Part shown: positions 32,838 to 44,075 of the stretch, in pieces
How positions within the stretch are numbered: the first letter of the stretch is position 1
How the letters are laid out: the number at the start of each line of letters is the position of its first letter
Source: Aplectana chamaeleonis
Lineage: Eukaryota > Nematoda > Chromadorea > Rhabditida > Cosmocercidae
Direction: 5' to 3'
NCBI GenBank assembly: GCA_029168955.1
Contig: JAPDOI010000695.1
Span: 240,001 to 304,000 of the forward strand
Length of the DNA stretch: 64,000 nt
Position numbers and translations under genes: made by a program
Notes under the pieces: generated by a model
The model's input: only the letters and a program-made list of their open reading frames with translations
The model's database searches: none
What the model was told of the DNA's origin: nothing

Positions 32838-33267
32838 GATGAGACACTCATCATTGAGCTCCAGTGCAACAGCGTATAAGGCTCAGCCGATAACGCAGCG
32901 GTTTACAAAGCAATGGATGGGTAAGGGTTGATGGATCGAACCTTGGTAAGGCTGGCTGCAATTACGGAATCCCAGAACTTCAGTATTTTTGCCTAGCTGA
33001 GGCAGTGAGACCCCGGCAAAATCTTAGCAAACCTTTCATTCTACCGCAAATCTGCCGGGACTCCTCATTTTGGCTCCGGTCCCAGCAGGTCCCGGATAAG
33101 TTCTCAATAAGATTCAGGCAATTCCTACCAGAAAACGCGCAGTCATGGCTACTAAGAAACGAAGTTATTGCATGAAATCAACGTTCCGAATACAGTATCT
33201 GTTCCATGACTGTATTCGTGTAACATACACCTCCGCCGCGACAGCGAGGACCGCAACGCGTGTACAT

Positions 33268-34420
33268 CAGGCATGAGCGGAAATCTTTTTCGAAACTTCG
33301 GGAATCGGAATTTGCAACTCGGAACGACCATTTGAATTTCGGAAATCGGAACGCCAAAAACCATCGGAAAATCGGGTAATCGGAAATACGTTCACCTGGA
33401 TAGATTCTAACCACCCATGGCGGCTGTATGTACCTACCCTACTTCTAATCTATTGAGCCTTCAAGACTGTTCTTAATCTCTAGCTGGGAGGAGATCTCCT
33501 CCCAATAAAAATACTTAGTGAAGCCTAATCTTCTTTCTCATTTTTCACGAATTTCCGATATACAACAAAAACCGAGAATCCAGACCAATGCTGCTCGAAA
33601 TTCGCTTCAATTGAGTATTTTCAGGTAGCACACTATAGATATCATGACTTCGAGACAACACTCACTAATTGACTGTAGCCCAATAAGATATCATTTCATG
33701 TACTGTAACTTGAATAGTGAGTGAGATACCCTTCTATAACAAGAAATATGTATATAGACCATTAGAATCACAAGAAGTAGATCAAAGCACCATACATATG
33801 GGCAAAAATACTATACATAGTAGGTAATGGCCACTTGCTAAATATGGCCTAGCGTATGGGCGAAGCGCGCTCATTGCGGCGAAAAGTGCGGTGTTCGCGA
33901 CACAACCGGCAAATAGTTTCGATCGCGCGTCTACCGTCGAAGACTCGTCCATTTTTTACACACACACATTCTGAGAAGAGATCAGACGTTCACTCAGTTC
34001 CGACTGTCTCCACATAAACATAAACACGGCAGGCCCCTACTATATTTAATAAAAGCATGGACAAATCCAAATCTCCCTGAAAAAGAGCCCAGTTTGAGAA
34101 TGGTTCAACCTGGATCTGACGGAAAAGAGCTCAATCACAGTAGGTTTTCGGTTCATTTCAAGAAAATTTTGTTCCTGTCGATATGTCGAACCTCATCCCT
34201 TGCCCTTTTTTTAAACATCAAAACAAACCTCTGGTTCAGGTTTAGCCCTTAAAGAACATCCTAAAGATCTGGCAGAAAACAATGCGTAGCTTCCTAAAAT
34301 TTTAATCTTTTAATAATTTCCGATTCTTTCCGCATTTTTGGGGCATTTTTTGGGAAAATTGGAAGGCCAAAAAACCATCGGAAATCGGAAAACCGGAAAT
34401 CGGAACCCCGCTCATCCCTG
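33268..34420. mobile_element. hAT-like element, 1.15 kb, CAGG-ATGAGCGG ends, second type
   Basis: A perfect 8-bp duplication GTGTACAT (33260-33267, 34421-34428) flanks CAGGCATGAGCGG and CCGCTCATCCCTG. Both ends carry TCGGAAATCGGAA and AAAACCATCGG words (about 33278-33390 and 34365-34410). Same termini as the 305-bp neighbour but a different subterminal word. Confidence 0.88.
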
Positions 34421-34428
34421 GTGTACAT

Positions 34429-35333
34429 ACGCGATTCGTCTGCGATCACCTGCTCACAACGATTTATGAACGAACCCTTGATTGCGCAACGCTTACAGCT
34501 TACGTGTTAATGTACTGCGCTCCCGACCGATGGAAAACACGCTTCTAACAAGAATTTATGCAACAGACATAACATGAACGAACAACAACGACACGTTCGT
34601 GAAGTTGGTCGAGAAGTTCCTTTAAACAGCGTAGACTTCTCCCGCAGCGTGATTAGATGGACTGGAGCCATGGGCAAGCACATCATCGTTCTTCTAAAAA
34701 AAGCCATCATTAGGGAAGAATTCGTCTACCTGGATTCTCAAGGACTCAGTGCAAAATTCATGATACAACCAAATTTCAACTCTCAGGGTCTCAAAAATGA
34801 ATTTTGACGATTGTTCTTTCAGTACACAAAAATGGAGAAATGGACCCGCCTTTTCCAGGTTCTGACATCGAGCTATTCTAATCGACGCTTCGAGTGGAAT
34901 ACGAACTGCAAGAGACGAGTTAACCATTCCAAATTCGTGAAGTTAATGCGACTATTAGAAAGATGTATCAGCTCGAGAAGTCCACCCACAACAAAAAGTA
35001 TCCTCTGGTTCCGAGCCAGATTTACCATTTTCCCTCGCGCCCTTGTGGGGAGCGAGGGTAGAAGTGTGGGGAGAAGGAGGCGCAGCGTACGCGAGCAGTA
35101 AGACCGGAAATAAATCACACTAGGAAACAGATACGTGTTCTTGATGTTCAACCACTTTTAAATCTGACCACTTCCACGGAACAAATACATATGATGGGAG
35201 GGGAGTTCAAAAAAGTTTCGAACTTGCGGCAGAATTTCGCCTACTACTGGAACCTTCGTTACCTCTTCAGACAAACTTTTGAAGTGGATGCGAAAATTTT
35301 CTTTGAACCTCATGTACTGTCGTGCTCTGAGAG
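34429..35333. other. No gene recognised
   Basis: Several open frames on both strands (for example 34574-34807 plus, 34927-34694 minus) lack recognisable domains or linked splice sites. No transposon ends identified. Confidence 0.4.
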
Positions 35334-35493
35334 AAATTCCGGTCCGCAATTGCGGACTACAGCTGATGCATCATGCGACATGTGATAATCGTGCTGGGAG
35401 AAGGGTGAATCGTGCCGGGACCAAGTGGTCCCATCACGATTAACACGTGTCGCATGTTGCAAGAGCCGTAGCCCGCAAACGCGAACCGAAATT
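35334..35493. repeat. Imperfect inverted repeat of about 160 bp
   Basis: The left half AATTCCGGTCCGCAATTGCG..GCGACATGTG..ATCGTGCTGGGA is mirrored by the right half with TCCCATCACGAT..GTGTCGCATG..CGCGAACCGAAATT. A related direct copy of one half appears at about 36259-36370. Confidence 0.65.
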
Positions 35494-35659
35494 CGACTAT
35501 ACATTCATATACAGGGTGAAGCAGACTGTTGTTCCATGCCTCTACGGAGCAAGGTCTCCCTGTGAACAACAATTTCGAAAAAATAAACGAAGGTGTTCCG
35601 AATTCCAGGGTTTTTGACCCCTCTAGCAAAAACAGGTAGCGTTCCGCACCCATTCTTAA

Positions 35660-36010
35660 GGGCACAGTCCAACCTCAGGGGTAATTTTTGATATTATAGT
35701 CCGGTCGCCGTGTATAGCAGCCCTGCCATGCCCGAAATCTCAATTCTCTAAAATAAGCGAGGAAAAAGCCGACCCCACCCCCATGAAAGAAAAAGTGAGT
35801 TACGAACACCGACAAGCTTTCGATCTCAATAGGCAAGAGAAGCGCGATTGGTTTTTTTCAAAATCTACGTTCTTCCGATTGTTTACGGTATGGCTTTATA
35901 TTGCGCCCTGGTTCAGAACGACGGCTGCGAATAAAAAGAAAATACAGGCTCGGAACAACTCGTCCGCTGGCGCAAACCCGGTGCCACGTGCTATAACATA
36001 AGTGCACCAA
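35660..36010 (+). mobile_element. Fragment related to TTAA family 3
   Basis: TTAA at 35656-35659 followed by GGGCACAGTCCAACCTCAGG, similar to the left end at 24340. The later stretch GGCTCGGAACAACTCGTCC near 35948 matches AGCTCGGACAACTCGTCC at 24648. The right end was not found. Confidence 0.55.
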
Positions 36011-36504
36011 GTCTGCGCCAGCTTTCAACAGTGAACAATTATGTTATTCCCAACCATCATTGAGTGAGGGGAGGGGGGTATTTGAAGTGCAGAACACAAA
36101 TACAAAGCATGTTTCGAGTTTTTTTTTGAAGATTACGATAGGCTACGTTACCTACACCATAGATCACGGATTGAAGCAGACCGTTGTCCTGACGCCGCCA
36201 TATCGAAGCAACAATCCGGTCCACAACTCAAAACAACCGTTGCTCGCACGCAGTTAGAAGACAATCTTGTCGGGAGCTCGTGGTCCCAGCACGATTTCGC
36301 GTGACACATGTGTTACAACAGCGATTGTCCGCAGTTGCGCACTGGATTTTCACTCCGATTGCAACAGTACGTCCCCTTTAGTTACAAAAATTCAGAAAAA
36401 AAATCGAAAATTCGCAAGCCCACCACACTATATGCTTTTTCTCATGAATTTCTCGGCAATGATTTTTCTTGTGAGTTTCCTGTATTCAGCACTACACTTC
36501 TTAA

Positions 36505-36898
36505 AAGGCCTGCAGAGTTGCAGTGGCCGAGTGGTGGTCGCGGAGCGTTAGCCTTGACGCGGCGACAAATATGCTTTAGAACATTATCGTCGCGGCGTCG
36601 GTTGCCGCTCAGTGGCAGTGAAGGGGCCCGCCGAGTTGAAGTCGAAGGGCGTTGCTTTCAGAGATGAACAGTGCTGAGTGATTCAATGTCGATTACATTC
36701 GGCGACGGGAGTGACCGATGCAGAGTGAAGGGCGACGAGAGAGCACCGCAGAGTGTTTTGACGCCGCGATGGCCATGCGTCACTGCCAGCGAGCGGCAAC
36801 CGACATCCCGACGATAAGGTTTTTAACATTTTTGTCGCCGCGTCAAGGTTAACGCTCGGCGACCACTCGCCGGTTGCTGCAACTCTGCAGACCCCTTG
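36505..36898. mobile_element. Inverted-repeat element with arms of about 115 bp, GC-rich
   Basis: The left arm, with CTGCAGAGTTGCAGTGGCC and GCGTTAGCCTTGACGCGGCG, is mirrored by the right arm CGCCGCGTCAAGGTTAACGC and GCTGCAACTCTGCAG. The centre (about 36625-36780) is short. Base composition is clearly higher in GC than the surroundings. Target duplication unclear. Confidence 0.72.
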
Positions 36899-37423
36899 AC
36901 GCAGGGCCGTCGCGACATCAAACCACTCTGCGGCGCCCCTCGTCGCCCTTCACGCTGCGTCGGTCGCCCCCGTTGAACAATGCGATCGAAATTGCATCCT
37001 CCAGCGGCATTCGTCGCTGCGAGCAACGCCGCAACTTCAACAATTCAGGCCCCTTTCCCCTACCATTTTTGACCCGAAATTCCCTACTTCTCGCCTCCAT
37101 GAAGTTTCCACTTTCTAAAAAGTAGTATGGCCCTCCTTCTCCCGCGAGACAGCAGCATCCGCTTGACCCTAGTAGGTCACATTTTTAGATTAGGTTGAAG
37201 CCTTGCACGGAGGGGTTCTTTGAGGAGGAGGGGGGGTGCTGATAACGAATCCGACGTCTTTTTTGAAATAGAAATGGTTGCCGTAGGTTGCGGAAGGTTC
37301 AATGTCGCTTGGCTATCGTAACCTGCCCTATAGATTCCAAAACAGGAAACTGGTGAGCGGGAAATAGATCCGTTAGATTCGTGATAAACACCCCAGCGAA
37401 CCCTTCTAAACAAAGCTACCTAC

Positions 37424-37533
37424 TATACTTATGTCGAGTCAAGTCATCGAGTCTTGGTATCGACTGAAACAGTCGACATCGAGTCATTTGACTACTCGAT
37501 TATTCGAAAAAATTTTCGACTCGCCGAAGTATA
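37424..37533. mobile_element. 110-bp hAT-like element, TATACTT ends
   Basis: A perfect 8-bp duplication CTACCTAC (37416-37423, 37534-37541) flanks TATACTTATGTCGAGTC and CGACTCGCCGAAGTATA. The interior repeats TCGAGTC, GACTCGA and ATTCGAAAA. It is the smallest complete element seen and shares the TATACTT start with 12802-13178. Confidence 0.88.
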
Positions 37534-37541
37534 CTACCTAC

Positions 37542-38786
37542 CGTACAGATACGGCACTCTCCCATAACATCGAAAACGGACCACGAAGGGTTGAGCGGGC
37601 CGTCGCCCCAATTTTCGGCGGAGCAACGACCCCCCCCATTTTTTGACGAAAACTTCGGGCCGTAATATCTGGCCTTCGCACAGTCAGGAATAAAATCTTC
37701 GGAAGGTGAGGATACAGCAAAATAAGGAATTTCATAATCTCGTGGCTCATTCGAAACATTAAACGCTGAGGTTCCATTGTAGCCCACAATTCAAGGAAAA
37801 AATATAGTATTTGTACAGCCCACCCTCATCGAAAAAAGACTGTGGTGCGGTTGTTTCACTAATTATAATGCTCTCGAAGCTGACTCGGTTCCAACCTTTA
37901 ACGTCAATGGATCAGAGGAACGGCTGACATTTTTCTGCGTTGACGGAGAACTGGTCCGGTCCAAGATTTCCACCCACGAAAAACTTCGAGCCAACCCGGG
38001 GTTTCCTTCCCCTTCCAAAATCAGGAGAGTGTAAGGGCCTAAGAAGCGAGTTTTCAACACAAAATCAGGGTATTCTCTTTAAATGTAGCCCCAAGTATCA
38101 GAGCTTACTAAATCACGGCGCGGACCGGTTCTCACGTAATCTTTTTTCTGAGTCATTGTTTTCTTTATTCCTTTATGTTTTTCATTGATATTGTTTCTTG
38201 GGTCTCTAATGAAGACTTAAGGCGCATTGGGTTGCATGTCTGAGAAGGAAAAATCACCGTTTAAAAGGCTCTGGTGCTTCTTTTCTACAAATTACAGAGG
38301 GGGAATTTAATATTTGCCACCGACTAATTGCGGAACTGCGGACACTATGCCAAATTCGACGGCGATTTTTCTGTTTTTTTTTAAATTTTGGGAGAATTCG
38401 CCGGAAACGTTAAAAAACTGGAATTTCCCCACTACCCCCCCACACACACACAATAGCAAAACACCCAGTCTTCACTATAGATACACCCAGAAATAACACG
38501 GAAAAACGAAAGAAACAGAGCAAACAATAGCTAAGAATGAAAATTATTAACTGTTCGCCTTATCCATTATTTGCAAGCTTGGAACCAAACCAGACATGGC
38601 TAGAGTATACTTTTTTATAACAGGTAACCATATACTCGATTTTTTTTCGTTGGGGTAACTTTAATCATATTGTCAACACATTGCTTAAGAATTAAAGGAA
38701 ATCAACGATAACAACCCCAATGGGCTCCCAGAGAGAAAGAAAAAAATCTAAAGAATCGATCAAGGGAAATGAGCTGACACACGTAC
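37542..38786. other. No gene established; one open minus-strand stretch
   Basis: The minus strand at about 37765-37620 reads SAFNVSNEPRDYEIPYFAVS and then SPSEDFIPDCAKARYYGPKF, with plausible composition. Its acceptor (ACCTCAG) does not match the phase of the candidate exon at 38787-38894. Left unassigned. Confidence 0.3.
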
Positions 38787-38894
38787 CTCCATGAAGTTCA
38801 AACAGCCGTCAACTGGCAGGGAAGCGGATATCAAGCTGCTGTCCTTGATCAGCCGGATATATACGAACGCACTGACAACGGTGGAGTTGGGCCG
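38787..38894 (-). CDS. Candidate exon 2 of an unrecognised minus-strand gene
   Basis: Between a CAGACTTAG acceptor and a strong GAG|GTACGT donor, 36 codons read RPNSTVVSAFVYIRLIKDSS and then LISASLPVDGCLNFME. Phase 0 at both ends agrees with the candidate first exon at 40876-40727. No family recognised. The acceptor is not optimal because a better TTTTCAG lies just upstream in the transcript but leads to a stop. Confidence 0.3.
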
Positions 38895-39542
38895 CTAAGT
38901 CTGACAACTCTGAAAAGATAAGCATTTTATTTTTGAGAAAACATACAAAAATAGTTATCATGTTAAGAATGTATGCCAGGGTCAAGCGGGTTGCGAAATT
39001 TCTCAACGGGGTGGGAGGGGGTCGCAAAAATTTTGGACCAAAAATGAAAATTTCTGGAAGTGATTGGAAATTGAAAATAACGGTGTTGCACACCATGAGG
39101 TACCTCTTCAGTGCTTTTCAGTGCTTCAATTTTTTTTTGCTTTGTTGTTTTCATGTTCGTTTTTTTTTGTTGAAGTTTTTTTTTCTAAAAATCCAGATTT
39201 TTTAAAATTTTGGATTTTTAGAAAAAAAGTTAAGATGGTCGGGAGGGGGGAGGGGGTCGCTCAGATTTCGGAAAATTACCCAACGCCCCGCTTTACCGTG
39301 ATGTATGCGCGATTGAGATAACAGTCACCCCTCACTGATCCGAACATATTCGGCAGAAAGACTGACAGTATGCCTCCGACACCGGAATACAAGAAAACCG
39401 TTCGGTTTCGTCTGCAACAGGCTGTCTCCCACCCCTTGTTTCTCGATCAAGGGTAGGCATAACAGCTCTAACTTACACTTAGGCTAGTAGCCGAACAGAT
39501 TAGCAACAGTAGCCCCATGTGTGTTAGGGCACATCCCGTTAA

Positions 39543-39979
39543 GAAACTGTACACGTTAGGGCGCCATTTATAGCAATCTACGCCAGCACGGCACGCGCGG
39601 GTGAGGCACTGAAGAACGAAAACCTTCTACGCGTGTCAAGCCCATAAAAAAAGAAACTAAGAATACTCCAGCGGCGACGCCATGGAAGAGCGGACTAAGG
39701 TGGGTCTTAACTTTGCCAAGCAAGCAAAACTGGTACACGCGCTCACTACCATGATAGCAGAAAATAGTAGTGGAATTAGTTGTCACGGATCGGAAAGAAG
39801 TTGACGATGGATCAATAATGAAAATAATGAGACTTTTTACGGCCGTCGACGCCATGGCGAAGCGGGCGTCACGCGCGTGCCGCGTGGACGAGGCGTTGGG
39901 CCATTCATACTCAACGCCACGCCCGCGCGTGCCGCGCTGGCGTTAGCTGCTATGAATAGCGCCAAACGTGTACAGTTTC
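39543..39979. mobile_element. Inverted-repeat miniature element, 437 bp, 58-bp ends
   Basis: GAAACTGTACACGTTAGGGC at the left is mirrored by AACGTGTACAGTTTC at the right, and the inversion continues through CGCCAGC..CGGCACGCGCGGG for about 58 bp. It lies in the putative intron between 38894 and 40727. No clear target duplication; TTA and AAA next to an inner GGGCGCC pair hint at Harbinger type. Confidence 0.76.
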
Positions 39980-40726
39980 AGGAGTTAATACATACGAAAC
40001 TTTTTGAGAACTCGGTGCGCGATAGCCAGAATGAAAGAAAAAGGTTTTGTTAGATTCCACGCAGTGAATGAGCCGGACAGAGCCTCGTATGACCCTCCCA
40101 AGATTAATCCAAAACCATTTAAAATGGGTAAAAAGCTGACCGTACCTAGGCTGAATAGTATTAATGGTTTTTTTTTGTTACAATCCGCGCAATGTGTAAG
40201 CCGGGCCAAAACTCGTGCGATCTTATCTCAAGAGTTATCCAAAACATTCAAATTAGGTCCAGTTTCAGCCTAAATAATGTCTGAATGTTGTTTCCCACTA
40301 TTCTCATTCAGGAACGCTTCGCACGAACGCTAAATTAGAATGGAATTTTCGTTAGAAACAATGCAGCTACTGAACCGAGCCTAGTACGATCCCTTTTCGG
40401 ACGTTATCCAAAACATGCAAGAAGACTGAATTTGGGAAGTTTCCAGCCAGTGTTCTTTTTGATTTTCTGAAAAAAGTGAAATACACAATTTGAATGCAAT
40501 CAAAATTTAGCAGCAAACAAAACACTTAGCCACAACCACCTAAATCCGACCCTCAATTACTTAAAATATATAAAATCCATAAACACTGCGACACCCGGGG
40601 TGGCCCCCCACAATAACGTTCTACTCCGGCCTGAGAATGGAATAGAGAGCGGGTGACATCCCCACAAGAGGAAACAGCGCCAGCAATACTCAGAAATAGT
40701 GTCAGATTTACAAAAGAAAAACTAAC

Positions 40727-40876
40727 CTTTCTTTCCGAACGAACACAGGACGGTTTAACACGAAATGCAGCTGATAATAATGTGAGCTCGGAGTGTGTAG
40801 GGCGAATACCATTCAGAACGAAAGAGCGAATACCAAGAGCGCAATATGCCCCATGTTCCACCATCATAACTCAAAT
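40727..40876 (-). CDS. Candidate first exon of an unrecognised minus-strand gene
   Basis: An AAATTTCAG acceptor lies 9 nt before ATGATG (40867-40862), as in trans-spliced nematode first exons. The frame gives MMVEHGAYCALGIRSFVLNG, then IRPTHSELTLLSAAFRVKPS and CVRSERK, ending in phase 0 at a GTTAGT donor. Another frame across the same DNA is also open for 39 codons, so the call is weak. No domain recognised. Confidence 0.28.
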
Positions 40877-42817
40877 CTGAAATTTAAAAAATTATAAACT
40901 TCACATCCGAGTACCTTCTTGCAGAACAAATCATGGAAACACGCTGGAAGGAAAGTGAGATAGAAAGAAAATGACGAAATTAGGAACGAACACATTTAAA
41001 AAAGAATAAAACCAAGAAATAGGAAATGATTGATTGCGCGAGGACTGAACAGGTATGATGGCGCGCCAGCAGTTTGGAGACTGACGCGTATTTCGATAAA
41101 GCAAAGCGCATGCGCGGTCACAGTGATGAAGGACGGCGAACTCGGAGTTGGTGGGTTGGGGTAAGAAGTCCTCGAGAGGACTTTTTACGCTAATCCGCCA
41201 TGACCGTCTAGCGCACTCCTCTACAGGCGTAGTGTCTCACTGTTCACCCGTGGAGTGCGTCGATTAATTGGCGAACATTAATGTTCGCAATTAAGGGTTT
41301 CGAGGGGGGTAACATTGATTTTTCAAGGGTCATAACATCAAGGTTTATCTTTAAGATTCCTGTTGTGGCTTATATGGGCCTTGAACATCGATTTTACAAT
41401 TTCAGCCAAATATAAGAACTTCCTAGTTAACATCGATGTTAGCAGTGTTGGGTAACATCGTAGTTTGGCAAGTTTACTACCACCCCAGGTTTCTAATAGA
41501 TTTCTGACATCGTAATGCTTTGTTTCCGTTAACTTACCGGAAGTTTTTGCAGAACATCGTTCCGAGGAAGGTAGGTGTGAGACCGAGCACCTCGATGCTC
41601 GAAAATTTCTCAATTCCTCAGATGATTTCAGAAAAGGACGCTTAACAGCTTCGGGAAGAGAAAGGCGTAAGGTGATGTAAATCTATGTAACAGTAAAAAA
41701 ATGTGGAAAATGTATGTAAGTGTTCTGTAGCAGTTTTGTAAAGCCATGTGTAAAGCAGGAAAGACTTCTGAATATCGCCACGTCTAAAACTTCTCCATAT
41801 TTCAAATCAGCTTCTAGAGCTATAAATTTACGCAATTATCAACTTTTCAATGGTAGCGGTATCATGTGACGGCAGCCTGTGAACCAACACTACCAACACT
41901 GGCGTACCCTCCCCCATCATGGTCTTTTTCTAGGGGTGGGACAATGATGGATTGAAAAACTGGAATCATACATAGCTCAGAATCGCGTGTTTGCTCGGAT
42001 AATATGACGCCAAGTTTCAATTGTCAGTGTCCTGTATGTATTTAGGGCTATGAGTAATTCCAATCTGGAATTTCATTGACTGAAGAGTGTTTATTTACTG
42101 ACACAAGATTTCGCGAAAAAAAAATTAGATGGCGCGCACGTTGATTCAGGTAATGACAACTCAAACAATTGCCGCATTCAGTGCGTGTCGAATACCAGAA
42201 TATGGCAATTTCTTCTGCGACTGTACTTTAGTCCAAATTTAGCATTAGATTTCTAACAGTACCACGAGTAATGCTCCTGTAAGTGAAACCCAAAGATCTT
42301 GTGAAAACCTTCCTGGTGAAATTTTTTAAATTTCAATCGAACGTGAACTTTGAGCAGTGAGGGGCTCTTTGTTTTCATTGACCTGAACAAGAGGGAGAGT
42401 TTATTTTCGGCGTTTGCTACGATGTCAAATCAAAACTATGAAGTGTAAAATCAGTAAGCCGGAATGCTGAATGAATGGCTTCGCTTTGATGCAAAAATCG
42501 ATTTGTAACAAGCCAACTGCTTTTGTTATGACATTATTTTGTTGAGCGCTGCGATATGACGATTGCAACTGCACCATATCAGTGGTTCGAAGCCAACAGT
42601 TGATCGCTAGCTACGAGCATGAGCGGACGCACGGTCTTTCCTAAATAAGCATCTCCGTCGCGTGTTGCAAAAGAAGCCCTTTCGGTTAATGCTGAAACAA
42701 ATGCGGCGACCTCACAAGTCGAATAAAAAAATCGTTGTAAGCAAAGTTAATCGTCAGGTGCACCGTCTCAGAAGTTGTGAATCAATTTAAATGAGGAGAT
42801 CCAGTAGAGTACATCAA
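40877..42817. other. No gene seen; AACATCG word cluster at 41308-41560
   Basis: AACATCG or close variants (AACATTG, AACATCA, GACATCG) occur at least nine times in about 250 bp. Within it, TTTACTACCACCCCAG (41473-41488) is the inverted GGTGGTAGTAA terminus. The rest is unremarkable AT-rich DNA. Confidence 0.5.
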
Positions 42818-43031
42818 ACGAATAAAAATTTTCGAATAATCGAACAAACGAATAATTCGAAAAATAAACTCTTTCGAATATTCGAATAAACGAATTATTC
42901 AAAAATTTTACTTTCCGAAGTATCGAATGAACGAATTATTCGAAAATTTGACTTCTCCGAATAATCAAATTATTCGGATTATTCGTATTCGAATCCTTCC
43001 AGCCAAAATCGCGAGTATTCGAATAAAAAGT
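42818..43031. repeat. ATTCGAATAA word array
   Basis: TTCGAATAA, AACGAATTATTCGAAAA and their reverse complements fill this stretch, as in the 12802 and 37424 elements, but no flanking 8-bp duplication was found. Probably the remains of a related element. Confidence 0.6.
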
Positions 43032-44075
43032 ACGGACCGAGTACGCACAATCGAACCCCTTTCCACGGTACTACCAACTTTCTTGACTTTTTTGTGTAGT
43101 ATTGTATAGATCAAATGCCATTGTACTTCCACGATAAATAATTACATTATAAAGTTATAGCAACACACTCAAAGTTCTGATATGAATGTTCACGCAAACT
43201 TTCATCAACGGGCACTGTTACCATTCAACTCCGCGTACCCAAAAACCTTCGTTCACAAAATTTCACAGAAAACCATCAGGTTTTAAGATCAGGGTTCGGC
43301 GTGAGGTGTGATGTATCACAGAAGGGGGTCGGACCCGTCGACATCCGGTGGGATGGGGGGTCGAACCTTTGGTCAGCCAAAAACCAAGATGGACTTCTGT
43401 CATGGCATGAGGGGGTTGAGAGCCATATCTTTAGTATGAAAAATGACGGCAACAAAATGGGATCACAATGAGAGGTCAAAATAAAACTGGAGATCATATT
43501 GAGAGAGCAAAATGAGATAGGAGATGAAAAAAGAAACTGAAGTAGTGAGAAACAACTGCGAAAAAACAAACGAGGCAAGATATGAAATGGAGATGCAAAA
43601 ATAAGGCAGGAACACACAAGAAGAGCTTACAATTCACTGATGATAAAGCTTGAAAAACAATAGACGACAGTAGCATGGCCATCGTTAATGGCTTTGACAT
43701 GGGGGAGTCGTGGCCAGGTAAAGCGTGTTGCCAATGCGCTCCCGGATATGTCAGCAGCAGCGGTGTTGAGTATTCGCTGTCATCGAGGTAGATGCAATTT
43801 TAGACGATTTAGGATTCACAGGTTCCGTCCCGCCAAAGGTCGAAGTTTTTGCAAGGCTGGGAGAAAATAAATGGTTGACTGTTTCCAAAAAGCATTCTTC
43901 ACTGTGATATCTCTTGCGGTTTCGTCTACGAAATTGACTCGTGTCCAAGATGCGATATTGCCTGAAGCATAGAATTTTTATGCCTTGAGGGCACATAGGT
44001 GCAGTTTCAGGCATGAAAAGCACATCTAGTAACTGTCTATGCGGATTAGAAAACGCAACCAAAATTTCATGGACG

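Noticed and set aside
32168..32842. 224-codon plus-strand frame
   Set aside because: The right half is the 32533-32837 transposon, repeating TTCCG words; only the small exon-like part at 32220-32289 was kept as a weak candidate.
36517..36545. tRNA-Ser-like A-box (GTGGCCGAGTGG) suggesting a tRNA or tRNA-derived SINE
   Set aside because: No B-box or cloverleaf follows, and the stretch is one arm of an inverted-repeat element whose other arm lacks the A-box match.
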